Origin: Silurus meridionalis
Taxonomy: Eukaryota; Chordata; Actinopteri; Siluriformes; Siluridae
NCBI RefSeq assembly: GCF_014805685.1
Contig: NC_060901.1
Span: 21,466,405-21,530,404 of the forward strand
Direction of reading: 5' to 3'
Length of the DNA stretch: 64,000 nt
Within the stretch, counting starts at the first letter, position 1, and each line of letters starts with the position of its first letter. A program made the translations under genes and the position numbers. This document shows positions 58,641 through 64,000 of this stretch, in pieces. The notes below the pieces were generated by a model. That model saw only the letters and a list, made by a program, of their open reading frames with translations. It ran no database searches and was not told the origin of the DNA.

Positions 58641-60160
58641 TATATAAAAAATACTCAATTGTTTAAAACTTCAATTGAGAAGCATTGTGCTGAGGAACAT
58701 TCTGAGGAACATTCTGGTCAAATATGGGTGCTACCAATGCTCTAGTGCCACCACCAGGTTCAATAGTGTAAAACCTCAATTGTGGAGGAACAATTTTCGT
58801 GTAATTTTGTTTATTCTGTAGATCGAGGAAAATCTTTCGGTGATCGAGGACGAGCAGAATCACTGTGTTAAAAACTTAATGGCTGAACAGAAAGTGAGAC
58901 GAGAACTTGAAGGTATTTATAAGCAACTAATATTTATATATAAAATTCATTGCTATTGAAATTAAAACATTTACTTGTGCATGTGGTTGAATTCAACAAA
59001 TAATTTTATTATCAAAAAAAGATATAATATGAGTAAACTATATATTTAAAATGTTCAAATATGTCTCTAGTATTGTTCAAAAGGTCGTTCCAAATGTGGG
59101 GGCAGGTTTGTGGAGCCCTGGTGTAATGTAATATATATATATTATTAATGAATTAATTTTCCCTCCAGAGAAATATCAGAAGGTCATGCAGGACCAAACA
59201 AACATGAAAAACGAGAAGACCCACCTGGAGAACTGGTACAAGGACCTCCAACAGACGCTGGAAATCACAACCGAGTTGTACCACCAGAAAGAAAACATCT
59301 TACACCAGTAAGTATCGTGTATCAGTATTGGGAAATCCTGTGAGGAATTCCCCCGCATTAGAGATCATCTTGCTTAAACCAAGTGTGATGCGTGTGATCC
59401 CGTCACAGGAAGCTGACTCAGGAGGAGCTGAAGCGCCGCGAAAAGGAGAGCAAGCTGTCCGAGGTGGAAGGCCGAGCCTTGCAAGCCGAAGAGAAGCTGA
59501 ACCTCCTGAGGCAGAAGGTGGAGGACATGCAGGAGGAGATGCAGCAGAACAAGAGATCTCTGAAAGCATTCTGGTATTTTATCTGATCTGGTGTTTTTCT
59601 TTTTCTTTGCTTTTTTTAGATTGCTGTGCAGGAAAAGAAAGCCCACGAGAACTGGGTAAGAACTTCGAGTTGGAGATGTTTGACTCGAGATCCTAAATAT
59701 TGAAAATACTGATTTGTATTTTTTTTTTTGCTTCAGTTAAAAGCCCGGATTTCAGAACGAAGTTTGATGGAGGAGAAGAGGGAATGTGCGAACCTTCGTC
59801 AGAAGTGAGTTTGGATTCGCTAATCTGAAACGCACTCTACAGACAAAAGTATTGGGACACCTGACTGTTCCAGCCGTATGTGCTGCTTCTCCACAAACTC
59901 TAGTGGAACATCATCTCAGAAGAGTAGAGATTAATAGATCATGTGTAATCATATGGTCAGGTGTCCACATACTTTTGCCTCTACAGTGTTCCAAGGACAC
60001 GTGACGTTCTTTTTGATCTCATGAGCTCCTTTTTTTTTCTTTTCCTCCTTCTTCTGATTCAGGATTGTGAAGTTGAGCGACAAAATGTCCGATCTGGAGC
60101 GCTTGCTGCACAGGTCTGTTCCTCCAGAGTGCCACATGCCTCCTTTACAGAGAGGTGAGC
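58640..60160 (+). pseudogene. mia3 exons 17-22 copy
   Basis: Intron-16-like DNA leads to exon 17 (58822-58912), exon 18 (59169-59307), exon 19 (59409-about 59568), exon 20 (59620-59655), exon 21 (59737-59804) and exon 22 (60063-60154). Each retained exon is open and most splice signals survive, but exon 19 has lost its last codons and donor. The intron-21 MITE is present. Exons 13-16 are missing upstream, so no full protein can be made. Confidence 0.87.
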
Positions 60161-61570
60161 TGTTTTTTAGGGTTTTTTTTTTTGACCCACTCACTATTAT
60201 TTCAGGTCGGAAAATTCCAGGAATTTGGAATACGGACTGGCTCCTGCTACACCACCGCAACCCAGGGGTGGCCAAGACACACCTCACGCTCGTCCTGAGC
60301 AGCAGAGGGCTCCACATGATACTCCTCTTACACCACCACAACCCAGGGGTGGCCAAGATACGCCTCACGCTCCTCCTGAGCACTAGAGGGCTCCACATGA
60401 TGCTCCTCCACCTTCAGGAACACAATCCTGAACCCACAAAACCCTTTGTGCACATTACTAGACTTTTTATTATGGACGCTGCAGAAGGAAACGTATTAAA
60501 GTTTTGTTTCGGATTGATTGGGTCACATGACTTGTTCATTTTTAGTCAATTTGAAAAGACGTATTTTACTGTATCGCTATATTCAATAAAACAGACTTTT
60601 TTTTTCTGGGAAGATGTTCCACTAGATTTCGGAGGTTTTTAAACGGTTATATTCAGCCACAAGGGGGCGTTACTACAACTGTGTGGTTTCAAAACGTTTC
60701 GCTCTGTTTACAAGAAATTACTTTATCTACGTTTACACACTTTTCTCCTTTAAATCCTCCCCTTGCCCAACAATACAGCGCTCCCTACAGGCCTGGAAGA
60801 CTTTCAGCAGCTTGCTTTTTATCTTCATCAGAAGTACAGTTCCTGAAGGGCCAAAACAAAACCTCACCCATGACCTGAATGTTAGAGCTTTATTTTGAAG
60901 ATCCGCTTTGAGTCTCCATTCACTATTATAATACGTAAGATTCAATCTTCTGAGATGAGATAGATGTTGTGCCACTGCATTTTGTGGAGATTTGGGTGAG
61001 ATCTCCTTCAGCCATAAGTACTAAAGTCAGGTACTGATCCAAGTTTTTTGCCACCCATTTGTGGTTCTTCCACATACTTGGAGCTACTACGAGACCCGAA
61101 CCTGTTCCACAAAGTGCACGAAATCAGCTTCTTGAAGATCTGCTTTCCTTGGTTTGGTTAAGGTGGAAGATCTTGAGTGACTTCCTAAAGTGCTCAAATC
61201 CTATTGAACACCTCAAAAAAATTGAGTTGAACATCTTCCCAGAAAAATGGAGGATAATCTAAGAGCAAATGTGTGGAGTAAATGGAGGAATTAGACCTTC
61301 CTGTAGACTTTTGGTATCTCTTAGAACCGAAGAACATTTGATCTTCGAACTTGTTTATATGCTTTGTGAGCTCATGGTGTAAAACAAACATTTTTCTTAC
61401 CTTTTTAATTAGAATTGATTAATTTACACTGTTTTAATGATCAGATCCACAGGACTCTTCGAAGACGTCCGATTTCACCGGCAACAACGAGCAAGCGAGA
61501 GTCTCGGATCAAGTTCGAGACTCCCATCTTCTCGCTTCAGACGTTTTTTGGTGTGTACGTGGAAATTGAG
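60160..61570 (+). pseudogene. mia3 exon 28/3' UTR joined to exon 4 end, intron 4, exon 6
   Basis: Two tandem versions of the exon-28 end (about 60235-60430; PQPRGGQDT-like DNA) and 3'-UTR sequence (to about 60600) are followed by the junction motif ATTCAGCCACAAGGGGGCGT (about 60652). Then comes a piece of exon 4 (about 60795-60842, FYLHQKYSS), intron 4 (60.88-61.40 kb) and an exon 6 homologue from 61445 to about 61569. Exon 5 is absent. It repeats the unit boundary seen at 19.5-20.2 kb. Confidence 0.85.
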
Positions 61571-62001
61571 TTTTTCTTTTTTAATTTTTTAATTTTTTTA
61601 ATGGTATGATGCCGTTGCTTGAAATCGGAATACGGAACTCCAGAAAGACCAGGAGTTGGTCCTGTTTTTGGGACACTGTCGCACCATGGCGATCCTGCCT
61701 AATTAAAGCCTACATACGTACGAGCCAATCAGGAGCTTTCTCCAGGTCACGTGACCAATAACGCCCTAATTGTTGATTTGAACTTCTAGGGGAGGTGGAG
61801 CTCAGTGTTTAAGGCATTAGTGATGGGAAGATCGGATCATTTTATTGACTCGTTTCTTTGAATCTAGTTCATCCAATTAAACGGATTTTTAATTTTTTTT
61901 TTTGTAAATTTGTTCCTTTTAAAGATTTGAACCCTAGAAGTTCAAATCAACATTTAGGGCGTTATTGGTCACGTGACCTGGAGAAGGCTCCTGATTTGCT
62001 C

Positions 62002-62082
<81 letters not shown>

Positions 62083-62290
62083 TAAATATAGATATGTACA
62101 CATATACATACATATATATATACATATATATGCATGTGTATGACCCGGCCCCTCTGTCAAATTTAAGAACATATTGTGGCCCGTGAGTCAAAAAGTTTGC
62201 CCACCCCTGCTTTACACCCTTAAACACTTTGCAAGATGCAGTTACACCACGTTTATTTCTGCCACTGAATTGATGTGTATTTACTCTCCT
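61570..62290. repeat. Post-exon-6 block, TA tract and MITE end
   Basis: 61.6-61.93 kb matches 20.4-20.7 and 32.75-33.02 kb. At 61928-62005 a short inverted segment repeats nearby bases (GTTCAAATCAACATTTAGGG; GTCACGTGACCTGGAGAAGG). A (TA)n tract (62005-62078), one 48-bp unit and the right end of the 31.3-kb hAT-type MITE (62115-62215) follow. Confidence 0.75.
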
Positions 62291-62908
62291 GATCTCTCAA
62301 ACAGATCATAATTACTCACCTGGATACAGTATTTTAGGTAAACTACTAATGTTATGACTAAAATTCTGAATTCAGTGTATAAATAGACACACACATTTAA
62401 TTAATAGTGTTTAATTTAGAGCGTTGGCGCTCGTGAGGCGCTCGTGTTTTTCCGGCGCGCCTTCGTTCGGCGCTTGTGTTTATCTGGAGCTGGACAGCAG
62501 TAATAAACAACCCAGTAATAAGAAATGTGCCACATGAAGCGTTTGGAGACCCTTCTGTTTTAGAACCAGGCGTGTGAGAGAGTGAAGCTTTTCAGCTATT
62601 TTTTGTATTTCTAGTCAAAGGGGGTGGTGGGGGTGGGCATGTACACTAAACAACCAAACGTTTGTGGACACCCAAGAATAAAAAAATCCCATTCCACATT
62701 GAGTTCCCATTTTCCCTAATAGTAATTTCTACTGTTCTGGGAAGATGTTCCACTCGTTTTTGTGGAAATTTGTGAGATTTTGGTCATCCACAGTGGTGAG
62801 GAGAGCAGATCTTCATGGAGCTGGACTTTTGTGGAACAGGTTTGGGTCTCCTAGTTCAGGTGAAGGGGAACATTTCTGAGACATCGTAAACAAACTTGGG
62901 AAGAGCCA
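62290..62908. repeat. mia3 intron-6 dispersed block
   Basis: Nearly identical to 52370-52940: same landmarks in the same order, with two degenerate minisatellite units near 62420-62485. It ends at AAACTTGGGAAGAGCCA and passes straight into the large 31-bp array. No exon is present. Confidence 0.88.
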
Positions 62909-63745
62909 CCTTCGTTCGGCGCTCGTGTTTTCCGGCGCACCTTCGTTCGGCGCTCGTGTTTTCCGGCGCACCTTCGTTCGGCGCTCGTGTTTTCCGGCGC
63001 ACCTTCGTTCGGCGCTCGTGTTTTCCGGCGCACCTTCGTTCGGCGCTCGTGTTTTCCGGCGCACCTTCGTTCGGCGCTCGTGTTTTCCGGCGCACCTTCG
63101 TTCGGCGCTCGTGTTTTCCGGCGCACCTTCGTTCGGCGCTCGTGTTTTCCGGCGCACCTTCGTTCGGCGCTCGTGTTTTCCGGCGCACCTTCGTTCGGCG
63201 CTCGTGTTTTCCGGCGCACCTTCGTTCGGCGCTCGTGTTTTCCGGCGCACCTTCGTTCGGCGCTCGTGTTTTCCGGCGCACCTTCGTTCGGCGCTCGTGT
63301 TTTCCGGCGCACCTTCGTTCGGCGCTCGTGTTTTCCGGCGCACCTTCGTTCGGCGCTCGTGTTTTCCGGCGCACCTTCGTTCGGCGCTCGTGTTTTCCGG
63401 CGCACCTTCGTTCGGCGCTCGTGTTTTCCGGCGCACCTTCGTTCGGCGCTCGTGTTTTCCGGCGCACCTTCGTTCGGCGCTCGTGTTTTCCGGCGCACCT
63501 TCGTTCGGCGCTCGTGTTTTCCGGCGCACCTTCGTTCGGCGCTCGTGTTTTCCGGCGCACCTTCGTTCGGCGCTCGTGTTTTCCGGCGCACCTTCGTTCG
63601 GCGCTCGTGTTTTCCGGCGCACCTTCGTTCGGCGCTCGTGTTTTCCGGCGCACCTTCGTTCGGCGCTCGTGTTTTCCGGCGCACCTTCGTTCGGCGCTCG
63701 TGTTTTCCGGCGCACCTTCGTTCGGCGCTCGTGTTTTTCCGCGCT
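62909..63745. repeat. 31-bp minisatellite, about 27 units
   Basis: Units begin CCTTCGTTCGGCGCTCGTG and are 31 bp long. From 62909 to 63715 there are 26 whole periods with essentially no variation, plus a final partial unit with an extra T. Because 31 is not a multiple of three, all frames repeat every 93 bp, which leaves several 260-320-codon open frames on both strands; these are artefacts. GC-rich with many CpG. Confidence 0.97.
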
Positions 63746-64000
63746 GCTCGGCGCTTGTGTTTATCTGGAGCTGGACAGCAGTAATAAACAACCCAGTAAT
63801 AAGAAATGTGCCACATGAAGCGTTTGGAGACCCTTCTGTTTTAGAACCAGGCGTGTGAGAGAGTGAAGCTTTTCAGCTATTTTTTGTATTTCTAGTCAAA
63901 GGGGGTGGTGGGGGTGGGCATGTACACTAAACAACCAAACGTTTGTGGACACCCAAGAATAAAAAAATCCCATTCCACATTGAGTTCCCATTTTCCCTAA
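63746..64000. repeat. mia3 intron-6 dispersed block, runs off the window
   Basis: From the GGAGCTGGACAGCAGTAATA motif on, the sequence is nearly identical to 62487-62720 and 52520-52760. The block therefore lies on both sides of the 31-bp array. Confidence 0.9.

Noticed and set aside
62909..63745. CRISPR-like array
   Set aside because: Units are directly adjacent with no unique spacers, and the genome is eukaryotic.
62813..63858. Several 265-321-codon open frames on both strands
   Set aside because: They are produced by the 31-bp tandem repeat, whose length is not a multiple of three; all frames repeat with a 93-bp period. No domain or start context.

Overview
The window looks like ray-finned fish (teleost) nuclear DNA. 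The protein-coding exons are short, split by GT-AG introns and vertebrate in character. The background is full of CA/TA microsatellites, Tc1/mariner- and hAT-type elements with their MITEs, and LINE fragments of the kind common in fish. The species cannot be named from the sequence.

Region 1 (1-19.5 kb) holds 2.7 kb of repeat-rich upstream DNA, then one apparently intact gene on the + strand. I read it as mia3 (TANGO1), the collagen/bulky-cargo export receptor of ER exit sites. By hand-splicing I recover 28 exons from an ATG at 2756 to a TGA at 18609-18611. They join in phase into 1,796 codons: signal peptide, MIA-type SH3 domain, long acidic luminal region, one transmembrane segment, two coiled-coil blocks and a proline-rich C-terminus. 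Poly(A) signals lie near 19.49 kb.

Region 2 (19.5-33.2 kb) is a direct-orientation array of partial mia3 copies. At the first boundary the 3' UTR of one unit runs into sequence like intron 4 of the next, followed by exon 6, so the repeated unit is roughly 'intron 4 to 3' UTR'. It holds the membrane and cytoplasmic part of the gene and no SH3 or acidic luminal exons. Two copies are legible (about 20.2-28.9 and 28.9-32.3 kb). They carry stop codons, missing exons and transposon insertions, so they are pseudogenes.

Region 3 (33.2-46.3 kb) starts with 0.6 kb of degenerate CCCTAA-type (telomere-like) repeats and an isolated exon of aida, the gene that lies tail-to-tail with MIA3 in human. After this turning point the mia3 fragments run on the - strand (34.4-40.3 kb), with an octapeptide-coding minisatellite from the proline-rich exon expanded. 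A degenerate BED-finger hAT transposase, a LINE endonuclease ORF, a Tc1 fragment and two - strand aida exons follow.

Region 4 (46.3-64 kb) is a mosaic: a foldback element carrying a PHD-finger-like remnant, duplicated about 6.6 kb downstream; a 1.1-1.3 kb inverted repeat around 6.5 kb of DNA; further + strand mia3 fragments (48.8-62 kb); a LINE reverse-transcriptase remnant; and a nearly perfect 31-bp minisatellite of about 27 units at the end, which appears to derive from a short degenerate array in mia3 intron 6.

So the window has one confident functional gene; nearly everything else is its duplicated debris, neighbour-gene fragments and mobile DNA. No operon, CRISPR or tRNA/rRNA gene was seen. 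The most unusual feature is the scrambled mia3/aida array itself. All coordinates come from reading by eye; family names rest on remembered motifs, not on database searches.
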